From G963663315 sp963663315 (GTDB lineage Bacteria; Pseudomonadota; Gammaproteobacteria; Arenicellales; Poriferihabitantaceae), in the NCBI GenBank assembly GCA_963663315.1, contig OY760176.1:1488001-1552000 (forward strand): DNA of 64,000 nt. The letters are read 5' to 3'. Made by a program: the position numbers and the translations under genes. The notes below the pieces were generated by a model, which was given only the letters and a program-made list of their open reading frames with translations, ran no database searches and was not told the DNA's origin. Positions 44,601 to 54,040 of this stretch are shown here, one piece after another. Each line of letters starts with the position of its first letter. Positions within the stretch are counted from its first letter, which is position 1.

Positions 44601-45889
44601 TGCAGGGTCGGCGCCCGATTCAGCAAAACCGGATGCTCCCGGATAACCTCTTCAAGAATATCCCATACTTCAGGGCTTTCCATTTCAACCATTTTCTTGG
44701 CCTGCTTGATGGTGGCTGCCAGCCCTCTCAACTCCAGCTTGCTGAATATGAACGGTTTGAATAGTTCCAGCGCCATCTTCTTGGGCAAACCACATTGATG
44801 CAGTTTCAGCGTAGGGCCAACCACGATCACCGAACGACCGGAATAATCTACCCGTTTACCGAGCAGGTTCTGACGAAAACGCCCCTGCTTGCCCTTGATC
44901 ATGTCAGAAATGGATTTCAGTTGGCGTTTGTTTGCGCCCGTTATCGCCTTGCCTCGACGGCCATTGTCCAGCATTGCATCTACCGCTTCCTGGAGCATGC
45001 GCTTTTCGTTTCGAACAATCAGGTCAGGCGCATTCAGATCCAGCAACCGTTTCAGGCGGTTGTTACGATTGATCACCCGGCGATACAGGTCATTCAGATC
45101 AGAAGTGGCAAAACGGCCACCCTCCAGGGGAACCAGCGGTCTCAAGTCCGGTGGCAGCACAGGCAATACGTCCATGATCATCCAGGCCGGATTATTACCG
45201 GAACTGATAAATGCCTCGATAACCTTGAGGCGGCCAGTCAGTTTTTTTGCTTTGGTATCCGACTTCGTTTCAGAAAGTTCTTCCCGCAGGAGTTCAGCTT
45301 CTTCAGCCAGGTCCATTTCCTTCAGCAGTGTACGAATCGCTTCAGCCCCCATGCCGACCTCAAATTCATCGCCGTAGGTTTCTATGGCTTCCAGATATTG
45401 TTCTTCGGCCAGCAGATTGCCACGCTCATAATCAGTGATACCGGGATCAATAACGACATAGGCTTCGAAGTAAAGCACACGTTCCATTTCACGGACAGTC
45501 ATGTCGAGCAACAGGCCGAGCCGTGATGGAAGCGACTTCAAAAACCAGATATGGGCACAGGGCGCGGCCAGTTCGATTCGACCCATGCGTTCCCTGCGCA
45601 CTTTGGAAAGAGTGACTTCAACTCCGCATTTTTCGCAAACCACACCACGATGTTTCAGACGCTTGTACTTTCCACACAAACATTCGTAGTCACTCACCGG
45701 GCCAAACAGTTTGGCGCAGAACAAACCGTCGCGCTCTGGTCTGAAGGTACGATAGTTGATGGTTTCCGGCTTTTTAACTTCACCAAAAGACCATGATCGA
45801 ATTTTTTCCGGCGATGCTATGCTGACGCGAATTGAATCAAAATCCTCAACCGTATCAGTCTGTTTAAATAGATTAAAAATATCTCTCAT
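41663..45889 (-). CDS. rpoC: RNA polymerase subunit beta'
   Basis: Largest core polymerase subunit (1408 aa, 1407 in E. coli). Zinc site 1 is CLCGKYKRLKHRGVVCEKCG, the catalytic magnesium triad is in NADFDGDQMAVH, the bridge helix follows near GARGSHAQIRQLAGMRGLMA, and zinc site 2 is CETRYGVCSRCYGRDL. The gamma-proteobacterial SI3 insertion is present between the trigger-loop halves. It follows rpoB by 76 bp. Confidence 0.98.
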   Translation of the reverse strand: MRDIFNLFKQTDTVEDFDSIRVSIASPEKIRSWSFGEVKKPETINYRTFRPERDGLFCAKLFGPVSDYECLCGKYKRLKHRGVVCEKCGVEVTLSKVRRERMGRIELAAPCAHIWFLKSLPSRLGLLLDMTVREMERVLYFEAYVVIDPGITDYERGNLLAEEQYLEAIETYGDEFEVGMGAEAIRTLLKEMDLAEEAELLREELSETKSDTKAKKLTGRLKVIEAFISSGNNPAWMIMDVLPVLPPDLRPLVPLEGGRFATSDLNDLYRRVINRNNRLKRLLDLNAPDLIVRNEKRMLQEAVDAMLDNGRRGKAITGANKRQLKSISDMIKGKQGRFRQNLLGKRVDYSGRSVIVVGPTLKLHQCGLPKKMALELFKPFIFSKLELRGLAATIKQAKKMVEMESPEVWDILEEVIREHPVLLNRAPTLHRLGIQAFEPVLIEGKAIQLHPLVCTPYNADFDGDQMAVHVPLSIEAQLEARALMMSTNNILSPANGEPIIVPSQDIVLGLYYMTRESADAKGTGSYFSDINEVRRAHETHQVHLHARVKVRMPVYDGEGNATGERKIMDTTVGRVLLSEILPTKLDFSLIDRPMKKKTISELINVSYREAGLKDTVIFADQLMYTGFRIAALSGLSIGVDDMVIPAGKAGILNQAQKEVVEIQKQYTAGLLTDGERYNKVVDIWTRTSEQVSDFMMAELGVDTVINKQGEKVEQESFNSIYMMADSGARGSHAQIRQLAGMRGLMAKPDGSIIETPITANFREGLNVLQYFISTHGARKGLADTALKTANSGYLTRRLVDVCQDLVVTETDCGTRNGMFREAQVQGGEVVVPLSDRILGRYVSEEIIDPATGEVIVFRDQMIDEKLVKLIDQNNIHGVTVRSAVTCETRYGVCSRCYGRDLGRGHTINLGEAVGVIAAQSIGEPGTQLTMRTFHIGGAASSSSVVSNVELKNTGRIHLKSAKLVENTDGKQVVVTRSSELVVQDAQGRDRERHKLPYGAVLNVNEGSQVNIGDVVATWDPHTHPIVTEVAGKIVFTDLEEGVTVNMQTDDLTGKSTYVVLDPQRRRGSAHDIKPTISLVDQSGESVKIPGTDIDARYQLPPESIVMLEDGQNVDSGDVIAKIPQESSKTRDITGGLPRVAELFEARKPKEPAILAEASGIISFGKETKSKHRLVITGKDGETLSSLIPKTRRINVFEGETVERGEIVADGPPLASDILEYRGIVALADYIVNEVQDVYQLQGVKINDKHIEVIVRQMLRKVKVINVGDSHYLSGEQTEKSILLKDNDNLIAQGKEPATFDPVLLGITKASLTTESFISAASFQETTRVLTNASVNGKVDELRGLKENVIVGRLIPAGTGLAYHKDRKRNKIESTLKNKELEELLSVPENDVGTPRNIMPDGTEAWIAT

Positions 45890-45965
45890 TATTTGCTGCC
45901 TCTGTTAGCTGTTACCGGGTTCGCTCCACTATGACTTCAGCATATTGATTCCGGTAACCTTGAAA

Positions 45966-48900
45966 TCAGTGTTGATCGTGCTTCAATTCCAGGTTAAGTC
46001 CCAATGCGCGAATCTCCTTGACCAGAACATTGAACGATTCCGGCATCCCGGTATCCATGCCGTGGTCACCACGAATGATATTCTCGTAAATCTTGGATCG
46101 ACCGACCACATCATCGGATTTGACGGTAAGCATTTCCTGCAAGGTATAAGCGGCGCCATAAGCTTCCAGTGCCCAGACTTCCATTTCACCGAATCTCTGA
46201 CCACCGAACTGCGCCTTGCCTCCCAGTGGTTGCTGTGTGATCAGACTGTAAGGCCCGGTTGAGCGGGCATGCATCTTGTCGTCGACCAGATGGTTGAGCT
46301 TGAGGATATACATATAGCCACAGGTAACAGGCCGATCAAATGGTTCGCCGGTACGACCATCGTACAGTGTGGTCTGACCGCTCTCCGGAATCCCGGCAAG
46401 CTTCAACATGCCTTTGATCTCACTTTCATGGGCGCCATCGAAAACCGGGGTCGCCATGGGTACCCCATCGCACAGGTTTCTTGCCAGTTCAATCAATTCA
46501 GTGTCAGATAAATCACCAAGTGATTCTTTCTTGCCACTGGAGTTGTACACCTTTTCAAGGAACTTGCGAATCAGGTCTGTCCGCTTGTTCTTGCGGAGCA
46601 TTTCGTCGATTCGGGCGCCAAGCTTTTTCGCTGCCCATCCCAAATGGGTTTCCAGAACCTGTCCCACATTCATCCGCGAAGGCACACCCAGAGGATTCAG
46701 ACAAATATCCACTGTGGTACCGTCTTCCATATAGGGCATGTCTTCAACCGGAATGATTTTGGAAATCACTCCCTTGTTACCATGGCGCCCTGCCATTTTA
46801 TCGCCGGGTTGCAATCTCCGTTTTACTGCAACAAAGACCTTGACGATCTTCAGAACGCCCGGGGCAAGGTCGTCACCCATTTCGATTTTCCCGCGTTTTT
46901 CTTCGAAACGGCGATCAAACTCTTCACGCTGGACATCCATCTGATCACGTATTTTCTCTATCGCCTGGTTGACCTCTTCGTTGCGAAGACGAATCTCGAA
47001 CCATTCCTTGCGGCTCAATCCAAGCAGATAGTCTTCTGTCACTGTCTCCCCCGCCATCAGATTGCCGGGCCCGCCTTCTACAATCTGACCGCGCAGCAAT
47101 TTTGCAATCCGGGCATAGGTATCATCCTCGACGATGCGCAACTGGTCATTCAGGTTTTTTCGAACAGTTATCAATTCATCTTCATCATTTGCGATCGCAC
47201 GCGCATCTTTTACAAGACCTTCCCGGGTAAATACCTGAACATCAATAACCGTGCCTTTCATTCCTGATGGCATGCGCAGGGAAGTATCTTTCACATCAGA
47301 AGCCTTCTCACCAAAGATGGCGCGAAGCAGTTTTTCTTCAGGTGTCAACTGGGTTTCGGCCTTGGGGGTGATTTTGCCGACCAGGATATCACCGGAGTGC
47401 ACTTCAGCGCCGATATAGACAATTCCAGATTCATCGAGTTTTGACAGCGCACTCTCATTGACATTGGGAATATCACGACTGATCTCCTCGGAACCGAGTT
47501 TGGCATCACGCGCGGCACAGGATAATTCTTCGATGTGTATCGAGGTGTAGACATCATCCTTTACCAGACGTTCAGAGATCAGAATCGAATCTTCAAAGTT
47601 GTAACCATGCCAGGGCATGAAAGCGATCAGCACGTTTCTGCCAAGAGCAAGCTCACCCATGTCGGTAGACGGCCCATCGGCCAGAACGTCACCGTGATCA
47701 ACCGAGTCACCCACTTTTATCAGAGGACGCTGATTGATGGTTGTATTCTGGTTCGAACGCTGGTATTTCGTCAGGTTGTAAATATCGACACCCGGTTCAC
47801 CTTCGATGGCCTCATCATCGTTGGCTCGCACCACAATTCTGGATGCATCCACGAAGTCGACCATACCACCACGACGCGCAATCACGGTCACGCCGGAATC
47901 AATTGCGACTGTGCGTTCCATACCGGTACCGACCAATGGCTTCTCACTGCGCACAACAGGCACCGCCTGTCGCTGCATGTTGGCGCCCATCAGCGCTCGG
48001 TTGGCATCATCATGCTCAAGGAACGGAACCAGTGAAGCCGCAACCGAAACAATCTGCTGGGGCGCCACGTCGATATAATCGATTTGATCGGGAGAGGATA
48101 GCGAAGATTCATTTTTATGGCGACAAGAAACCAGTTCGTTGACAAACCTGCCATTGGAATCGAGCGTGGAATTTGCCTGGGCGATGATAAATTTATGCTC
48201 TTCAATCGCTGACAGATAATCCACTTCATCGGTGACCTTGCTGTTTCTTACCCTGCGATACGGGGTTTCGAGAAAACCATATTCATTTGTTTTGGCAAAA
48301 CAGGCAAGTGAGTTGATCAATCCGATATTTGGCCCCTCGGGGGTCTCAATCGGACAAACCCGTCCATAATGAGTCGGGTGTACATCACGCACTTCAAATC
48401 CGGCCCGGTCGCGTGTAAGCCCACCAGGACCGAGTGCTGAAACCCGCCGTTTATGAGTAACCTCTGACAAGGGATTGGTTTGATCCATGAATTGAGACAA
48501 CTGGCTGGAACCAAAAAACTCCCGCACTACCGCCGCCACAGGTTTGGCATTAATCAGATCCTGGGGAGTAAGATTTTCATTTTCAACAAGATTCAACCGT
48601 TCCTTGACCGCACGTTCGACCCGAACCAGACCAATCCGGAACTGGTTCTCTACCAGTTCACCGACTGAGCGCACACGCCGGTTTCCAAGATTGTCGATAT
48701 CGTCAATTTCCCCTTTGCCATTCTTCAGATATATGATTTTACGCATCACATCAACGATGTCCTGCTTACTCAATGTGCCGGGACCTTCATCGGATTCCCG
48801 ACCAAGGCGTCGATTGAGTTTCATCCGTCCAACTGCGGAGAGATCATATCTTTCGTGGTTGAAGAACAGATTTCCGAACAATGCCGCTGAGGCCTCTTTT

Positions 48901-50045
48901 ATGGGTGGCTCGCCAGGGCGCATCATGCGGTAAATTTCAACATGCGCTTCTTCTTCTGTGCGGGTCAGGTCTATACGCAGGGTTTCTGAAATAAACGGCC
49001 CGCAATCAATATCATTGGTGTAAATGGTTTTCAGATAGGTGATTTCATTTTCACGTAGACCATCAAGTAATTTCAGCGTAATTTCCGTGTTTGCCTCTGC
49101 CAGCAACTCTCCGGTTTCCAGATTGACGATATCTCTGGCCAGGGTACGCCCAAGAACATATTCAATGGGGATTTCAATTTCGTTGATACCCGCATTCTCA
49201 AGCTCCCGGATATGTCTGGTTGCAATTCTTTTATCCGCATTCACCAGCACCTTGCCATTGGCTCCAATCACGTCGAAATACAGGCGTTGTCCTCGCAATC
49301 GTTCAGGAACCAGTTCAAGTTTCGCTCCGGTTTCGGTCAACGTAATGGAATCATTTTCGAAGAACATGGCCAGCATTTCTTCGGTACTATAGCCCAGTGC
49401 CCGCAGCATGATCGTTGCGGGTAACTTTCGACGCCGGTCAATCCGGATGTAAAGCAGATCCTTCGGATCAAATTCCAGGTCCAGCCAGGACCCACGATAC
49501 GGAATAATGCGGGCAGTAAACAATAATTTTCTGGAAGCGTGTGTCTTGCCTCCGTCATGGTCGAAAATAACACCGGGTGAGCGATGCAACTGAGATACGA
49601 TAACGCGCTCAGTGCCGTTTACCACAAAAGTACCGTTGTCGGTGATTAACGGCATGTCACCGAGATAGACCTCCTGTTCGATGATATCCTTTGGTTTCTT
49701 GCCACTGCCACTTTTGTTGAAAATGACCAGACGCATGATGGCGCGCAGCGGGCAGGAATATACCAGACCGCGCTGCTGGCATTCGCTCACATCAAATTTG
49801 GGCTTTCCCAGACGATAACTGACGAAATCCAGAATAACAGTGCCATTGTAACTTTCTATCGGGAATACAGATTTGAATGCAGCCTGAATACCCTGGTCAA
49901 TACGTTGTTCCGGTGGCGTGTCCGCCTGCAGGTATTTGCGGTACGATTCTTTTTGTGTAGCCAGCAGGTAAGGAACCGGATAGTCATCGGAACGTTTACT
50001 GAAGTTCTTTCGAATGCGCTTCTTTTCATTAAATGAATAACCCAT
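45966..50045 (-). CDS. rpoB: RNA polymerase subunit beta
   Basis: Second-largest core subunit. Start taken at the ATG at 50045 (MGYSFNEKKRIRKNFSKRSD), giving 1359 aa against 1342; an upstream in-frame start lacks homology. The rifampicin region reads FGSSQLSQFMDQTNPLSEVT then HKRRVSALGPGGL, wild type at the classical positions. The C-terminal MEVWALEAYGAAYTLQEML is intact. Confidence 0.98.
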   Translation of the reverse strand: MGYSFNEKKRIRKNFSKRSDDYPVPYLLATQKESYRKYLQADTPPEQRIDQGIQAAFKSVFPIESYNGTVILDFVSYRLGKPKFDVSECQQRGLVYSCPLRAIMRLVIFNKSGSGKKPKDIIEQEVYLGDMPLITDNGTFVVNGTERVIVSQLHRSPGVIFDHDGGKTHASRKLLFTARIIPYRGSWLDLEFDPKDLLYIRIDRRRKLPATIMLRALGYSTEEMLAMFFENDSITLTETGAKLELVPERLRGQRLYFDVIGANGKVLVNADKRIATRHIRELENAGINEIEIPIEYVLGRTLARDIVNLETGELLAEANTEITLKLLDGLRENEITYLKTIYTNDIDCGPFISETLRIDLTRTEEEAHVEIYRMMRPGEPPIKEASAALFGNLFFNHERYDLSAVGRMKLNRRLGRESDEGPGTLSKQDIVDVMRKIIYLKNGKGEIDDIDNLGNRRVRSVGELVENQFRIGLVRVERAVKERLNLVENENLTPQDLINAKPVAAVVREFFGSSQLSQFMDQTNPLSEVTHKRRVSALGPGGLTRDRAGFEVRDVHPTHYGRVCPIETPEGPNIGLINSLACFAKTNEYGFLETPYRRVRNSKVTDEVDYLSAIEEHKFIIAQANSTLDSNGRFVNELVSCRHKNESSLSSPDQIDYIDVAPQQIVSVAASLVPFLEHDDANRALMGANMQRQAVPVVRSEKPLVGTGMERTVAIDSGVTVIARRGGMVDFVDASRIVVRANDDEAIEGEPGVDIYNLTKYQRSNQNTTINQRPLIKVGDSVDHGDVLADGPSTDMGELALGRNVLIAFMPWHGYNFEDSILISERLVKDDVYTSIHIEELSCAARDAKLGSEEISRDIPNVNESALSKLDESGIVYIGAEVHSGDILVGKITPKAETQLTPEEKLLRAIFGEKASDVKDTSLRMPSGMKGTVIDVQVFTREGLVKDARAIANDEDELITVRKNLNDQLRIVEDDTYARIAKLLRGQIVEGGPGNLMAGETVTEDYLLGLSRKEWFEIRLRNEEVNQAIEKIRDQMDVQREEFDRRFEEKRGKIEMGDDLAPGVLKIVKVFVAVKRRLQPGDKMAGRHGNKGVISKIIPVEDMPYMEDGTTVDICLNPLGVPSRMNVGQVLETHLGWAAKKLGARIDEMLRKNKRTDLIRKFLEKVYNSSGKKESLGDLSDTELIELARNLCDGVPMATPVFDGAHESEIKGMLKLAGIPESGQTTLYDGRTGEPFDRPVTCGYMYILKLNHLVDDKMHARSTGPYSLITQQPLGGKAQFGGQRFGEMEVWALEAYGAAYTLQEMLTVKSDDVVGRSKIYENIIRGDHGMDTGMPESFNVLVKEIRALGLNLELKHDQH

Positions 50046-50083
50046 GTTTATCCTCTGATAACAGATCGCCCGGTGCTCCGAAA

Positions 50084-50119
50084 GCATGGATCAGGCCTTG
50101 TTGTAAGCCCTGTCCATGC
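50084..50119 (-). promoter_or_regulatory. rplL-rpoB intercistronic stem-loop
   Basis: Arms GCATGGA and TCCATGC (7 bp) continue inward as CAGG/CCTG with one bulged base. It lies 39 bp upstream of rpoB, the place where E. coli has an attenuator and an RNase III processing hairpin. A second small hairpin, GCGTTT-N5-AAACGC, lies at 50144-50160. Function inferred from position. Confidence 0.5.
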
Positions 50120-50203
50120 CCGGTGGAACATAAAAACATTGATGCGTTTTTTTGAAACGCAATTGCGGCCGGTTGTGACACCGATTCGCATGATCGAAAA
50201 AAA

Positions 50204-50587
50204 TTACTTGAGTTCGACGGTTCCACCTGCTGCCTCAATCTGGTTTTTAAGATCTTCGGCTTCGTTCTTGCCAACCCCTTCCCTGATCGCAGTGGGTGCG
50301 CTCTCTACCAGACTCTTTGCCTCTTTGAGGCCAAGACTGGTAATGCTGCGAACCGCTTTGATCACGCCCACTTTCTTGTCGCCGAAGCTGGTCAACACTA
50401 CGTCAAATTCATCTTTCTCTTCCACCTCGACAACCTCTTCACCGCTACCTGCCGGAGCTGCGGTTACAGCGACTGCGGCAGATGCGGAAACACTAAATTT
50501 CTCTTCCATATCCTTGATCAATTCAGACAGGTCAAGAACCGACATCTCAGCGATCGCGTCGAGAACTTCTTCTTTACTTAAAGCCAT
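50204..50587 (-). CDS. rplL: 50S ribosomal protein L7/L12
   Basis: Stalk protein that recruits translation factors. N-terminal dimer domain, an Ala-rich hinge (about 38-55) and the C-terminal domain with KKVGVIKAVRSITSLGLKEA and AEDLKNQIEAAGGTVELK. Length 127 aa against 121. Directly after rplJ. Confidence 0.97.
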   Translation of the reverse strand: MALSKEEVLDAIAEMSVLDLSELIKDMEEKFSVSASAAVAVTAAPAGSGEEVVEVEEKDEFDVVLTSFGDKKVGVIKAVRSITSLGLKEAKSLVESAPTAIREGVGKNEAEDLKNQIEAAGGTVELK

Positions 50588-50650
50588 GGTAATTACTCCT
50601 GATAGCTAGACAATATTAAATTTTTAAATGATGGAAATTGATTTCAACAA

Positions 50651-51175
50651 TCAGGCCACTTCCTTCGCTTCTGCTATTGCAGCAAGGGTGCGTACTGCTT
50701 TGCCGGGAACCTCGTTCAGTGTCGATACGAATTTCTGTACAGGCGCCCGGATGGCGCCCATCAGGTTCGCAATCAACTCATCCCGACCAGGTAATGTCGA
50801 AAGACGCTGAATCATTGCCTGATCCATGAGGTTGCCATTCATGGCGCCCACAGTGATCCTGAAATTTTCATTGTCTTTGGCAAACGCCGCCATGACTCTG
50901 GCAACGGCAACCGGGTCTTCAGAAGCAGAGAAAATGACCGGGCCTGTAAAGTGCTCTGCCAGACATTCAAAATCCGAATCCCTGACCGCGAGTCTGGCCA
51001 GATTGTTTTTAACAACCTTTATCCAGACCCCGGCATTTCGCGCTTCCGTACGCAGTAAGGTCAACTGTTGAACATTGAATCCACGATACTCAGCCAATAC
51101 ACCAGCCTGGGCTGAAGCAATTGCTTCAGTTGCCTCGCTGATCACTACTTTTTTCTGATCGAGACTTAAGCTCAT
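50651..51175 (-). CDS. rplJ: 50S ribosomal protein L10
   Basis: Stalk base carrying L7/L12 dimers. MSLSLDQKKVVISEATEAIA and the stalk-binding C-terminal helix are present; KTLNEVPGKAVRTLAAIAEA-like ending. Length 174 aa against 165. The 196-nt gap upstream probably holds its leader. Confidence 0.97.
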   Translation of the reverse strand: MSLSLDQKKVVISEATEAIASAQAGVLAEYRGFNVQQLTLLRTEARNAGVWIKVVKNNLARLAVRDSDFECLAEHFTGPVIFSASEDPVAVARVMAAFAKDNENFRITVGAMNGNLMDQAMIQRLSTLPGRDELIANLMGAIRAPVQKFVSTLNEVPGKAVRTLAAIAEAKEVA

Positions 51176-51371
51176 AAAATCACACTCCGAAAATAATGGT
51201 GTCCTGCATCAGGCAAATTCCTGATTTTGGCTCACCGTCTGCGCAGGCCATACCGTTCACTTGCAAACATCAAATGAAAAACATGTTTAAGAGTTGAAAT
51301 TTCACTCACCTGCGGTCTTTGACAGCCCTGCAACAATTCAAAATCCGGGAATCAGTTGCAGTGCCCCAAAA
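51176..51371 (-). promoter_or_regulatory. rplA-rplJ spacer, probable L10 leader region
   Basis: A 196-nt gap, much longer than others in this operon. In many bacteria the L10-L12 complex binds an RNA leader here to repress translation. The minus strand carries GCGCAGACGGTGAGCC and GACCGCAGGTGAG, which look like the kink-turn and GA-rich parts of such leaders. I did not resolve the full fold, nor a convincing promoter. Confidence 0.45.
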
Positions 51372-52073
51372 CTATTTGATCGCCGCGATACTCACACGGT
51401 CGACTTTCACACCGGGCCCCATTGTGCTGGACAATGAAACCCTGCGAATATATTGCCCTTTGGTGGACGCTGGCCTGGCTTTGATCAAGGCAGATACCAG
51501 CGCATTCAAATTTTCTTCAAGGTCCGCCTGATTAAACGACACTTTGCCAATCGGGCAATGGATGACTCCCGCCTTATCAATACGAAATTGTACCCGCCCG
51601 GATTTTGCATCCTGCACGGCTTTGGTTACGTTGGTTGTCACCGTGCCTACCTTGGGATTAGGCATAAGGCCTCGCGGTCCGAGAATCTGGCCGAGTTGCC
51701 CGACCACACGCATGGTATCAGGCGTTGCGATACACAGATCAAATCCGATTTCACCTTTCTTCACCTGCTCTGCCAGGTCTGCGAGTCCGACCAGGTCGGC
51801 CCCCGCCGCTTTTGCCGCCTCAGCCATTTCTCCGTCAGCAAAAACAGCCACTCGCACCGTTTTTCCTGTGCCTTTTGGCATCACTGTGGCCCCTCTTACA
51901 TTCTGGTCCGATTTTCTGGCATTGACTCCAAGAACAACGGCCACATCAATCGATTCGTTAAATTTCGCCAGCGCCTGATCCTTGACCAGTGCAAGCGCAT
52001 CACCAAGCGGATACAACCTTTCCCGGTCAACACCGCTGGTTGCGGTTCGAATTCTTTTGCCTTGATTTGGCAT
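51372..52073 (-). CDS. rplA: 50S ribosomal protein L1
   Basis: L1-stalk protein that releases E-site tRNA; also a translational repressor of rplKA in E. coli. TSGVDRERLYPLGDALALVK, GRGATVMPKGTGKT-like region (NVRGATVMPKGTGKTVRVAV) and LGPRGLMPNPKVGTVT are diagnostic. Length 233 aa against 234. One base separates it from rplK. Confidence 0.97.
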   Translation of the reverse strand: MPNQGKRIRTATSGVDRERLYPLGDALALVKDQALAKFNESIDVAVVLGVNARKSDQNVRGATVMPKGTGKTVRVAVFADGEMAEAAKAAGADLVGLADLAEQVKKGEIGFDLCIATPDTMRVVGQLGQILGPRGLMPNPKVGTVTTNVTKAVQDAKSGRVQFRIDKAGVIHCPIGKVSFNQADLEENLNALVSALIKARPASTKGQYIRRVSLSSTMGPGVKVDRVSIAAIK

Positions 52074-52074
52074 G

Positions 52075-52506
52075 TTACACTCCCTCCGTCTCTATGCCCA
52101 TGCTGCGTGCACTGCCGGCAATGATCTTCACTGCCTGCTCCAGATCATAGGCATTCAAATCAGATTGTTTGGTTTTCGCGATTTCTTCAAGCTGAACCCG
52201 GGTCACTTTTCCGACCTTGTCACGATTGGGCACACTGCTGCCCTTGCCAACACCTGCGGCCTTTTTCAAAAGAACGGAAGCAGGGGGTGTTTTCTTGACG
52301 AAAGTGAAACTTTTATCCGAATAAACAGTAATCACCACCGGCACTGGCAAACCTTTTTCCATATCCTGGGTTTCTGCATTGAATGTCTTGCAAAAATTCA
52401 TGATATTCACACCATGCTGGCCTAACGCCGGGCCAACTGGCGGACTCGGTTTGGCATCGCCTGCCGGAACCTGAAGCTTGATATAAGCATCTATTTTCTT
52501 AGCCAT
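52075..52506 (-). CDS. rplK: 50S ribosomal protein L11
   Basis: GTPase-centre protein and thiostrepton site. KIDAYIKLQVPAGDAKPSPP and VGPALGQHGVNIMNFCKTFN are diagnostic, as is the C-terminal IAGSARSMGIETEG. Length 143 aa against 142. Confidence 0.97.
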   Translation of the reverse strand: MAKKIDAYIKLQVPAGDAKPSPPVGPALGQHGVNIMNFCKTFNAETQDMEKGLPVPVVITVYSDKSFTFVKKTPPASVLLKKAAGVGKGSSVPNRDKVGKVTRVQLEEIAKTKQSDLNAYDLEQAVKIIAGSARSMGIETEGV

Positions 52507-52554
52507 CTGCTAACTCCAAATATTAATGACGGGTACAAAGGGGCAATCGGTTTC

Positions 52555-53178
52555 CTAGCCTTTTTCGACTTGAGAAAAATCAAGCTCAACAGGGGTGGAA
52601 CGCCCAAAAATCGTGACTGAAACCTTCAGTTTCGCTTTCTCGAAGTTCGCATCTTCGACAGTGGCATTGAAATCCTGGAACGGCCCATCGACAATTCTTA
52701 TTATCTCACCGGGCGCAAATGTAAATTTCATTTTTGGCTTGTCCTGACTGTCGGAAACCTGCTGAATAATTTCTTCGGCTTCCTTGTTTGTGATCGGTAC
52801 CGGCCGGTTGTCTGTACCGCCGATAAAGCCCGCTACCCTGGGCACGCCTTTAACCAGATGCCAGGTATTGTCGGTCAACTCCATTTGCACCAGAACGTAT
52901 CCCGGGAAAAATTTTCTTTCACTGGTTCGTTTCTGACCACCTTTCATCTCGACCACTTCTTCAGTGGGAACCAGAATTCTGCCAAAATACGCCTCCATCC
53001 CCATTCGGGCGATATGGTCACTCAACGCTTTCTTGACATTTTTTTCAAAACCTGAAAATGCCTGAACGACATACCATCGCATATTGGGATTCTGATACTG
53101 TTCGGCTTCTGTCTTGGCCGCATCCGCAGCGTCAGCAGACACTCCGCTGGTATTTGTCGTTTCTGTTTGATCATTCAT
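52555..53178 (-). CDS. nusG: Transcription elongation factor NusG
   Basis: Binds the polymerase clamp and couples to S10 or Rho. The NGN domain starts at MRWYVVQAFSGFEKNVKKAL (residue 33) and the KOW domain is at FTFAPGEIIRIVDGPFQDFN. With the ATG at 53178 (AGGT 8 nt upstream, 13 bp after secE) the protein has 207 aa against 181 in E. coli, because of a polar Thr/Ala/Asp-rich extension of 32 residues. The ATG at 53082-53085 would remove it but has no Shine-Dalgarno. Confidence 0.94.
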   Translation of the reverse strand: MNDQTETTNTSGVSADAADAAKTEAEQYQNPNMRWYVVQAFSGFEKNVKKALSDHIARMGMEAYFGRILVPTEEVVEMKGGQKRTSERKFFPGYVLVQMELTDNTWHLVKGVPRVAGFIGGTDNRPVPITNKEAEEIIQQVSDSQDKPKMKFTFAPGEIIRIVDGPFQDFNATVEDANFEKAKLKVSVTIFGRSTPVELDFSQVEKG

Positions 53179-53191
53179 GTTATCTACCTGG

Positions 53192-53557
53192 CTATGTACC
53201 CCTGACTCTGAGAATAATGTCGTAAATGGCATAAAACGAAAGCGCATCGAAAGCCCACATCATCAGTCCCAGAATAATCACGAGAACGATAACCATCAAC
53301 GTAACCTGTAACGCTTCCTGACGAGTCGGCCATACCACTTTCTGGCGCTCGATGTTTGCTCCCTTGATAAATATCCAGGCATCCTGTCCGGTTGCCGTGG
53401 TCAATACCAGTCCTGCCGCCAATATCACCCCAGCGACAACTATGCCGATACGGCCTAACTGGATGATGTCACTGAATTGATAATAGACAGCCACTGAGGC
53501 AAGAATCATCAAAACCGCTGCAACATTTTTAATTTTATCAATCACTGGGATTTGCAA
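53192..53557 (-). CDS. secE: Preprotein translocase subunit SecE
   Basis: Clamp of the SecYEG channel. Three predicted helices (about 10-27, 35-53 and 90-112), as in E. coli, with the conserved cytoplasmic amphipathic part ERQKVVWPTRQEALQVTLMV. Length about 121 aa. The start is uncertain: TTG at 53557 or GTG at 53545, neither with a good Shine-Dalgarno. It follows tRNA-Trp by 46 bp. Confidence 0.93.
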   Translation of the reverse strand: MQIPVIDKIKNVAAVLMILASVAVYYQFSDIIQLGRIGIVVAGVILAAGLVLTTATGQDAWIFIKGANIERQKVVWPTRQEALQVTLMVIVLVIILGLMMWAFDALSFYAIYDIILRVRGT

Positions 53558-53603
53558 TGAATTGGGTATCGGATCATCAGTAAAATATTACGAGTAAGAA
53601 CGA

Positions 53604-53680
<77 letters not shown>

Positions 53681-53775
53681 TCGAACCGACTTGTTGAATC
53701 AATTAACTCCCGCTAACAAACTGTTCATTAAAAAACACACCTCAAGACCAACCAAGACTGTACCAACCCCGGCAG

Positions 53776-53851
<76 letters not shown>

Positions 53852-53907
53852 GTCTTTGACTTCACTTCAATAAACCCCCGACTCCTGTAAATTTTCGGAG
53901 CGCCAAC

Positions 53908-53982
53908 TGGAGCGGGTGATGGGAATCGAACCCACATCATCAGCTTGGAAGGCTGAGGTTCTAGCCTTTGAACTACACCCGC
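53908..53982 (-). tRNA. glyT: tRNA-Gly (anticodon TCC)
   Basis: Complete cloverleaf: acceptor GCGGGTG/CACCCGC, anticodon loop CTTCCAA, encoded CCA. 75 nt and very like E. coli glyT. Confidence 0.97.
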
Positions 53983-54040
53983 ATTGGAAAACACATCAGA
54001 CTGAAATCAGCAACTTCAACATTTCGACAACCGGCAATCA

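Noticed and set aside
44795..45526. 243-codon plus-strand frame inside rpoC
   Set aside because: Antisense shadow of the conserved rpoC N-terminal region.
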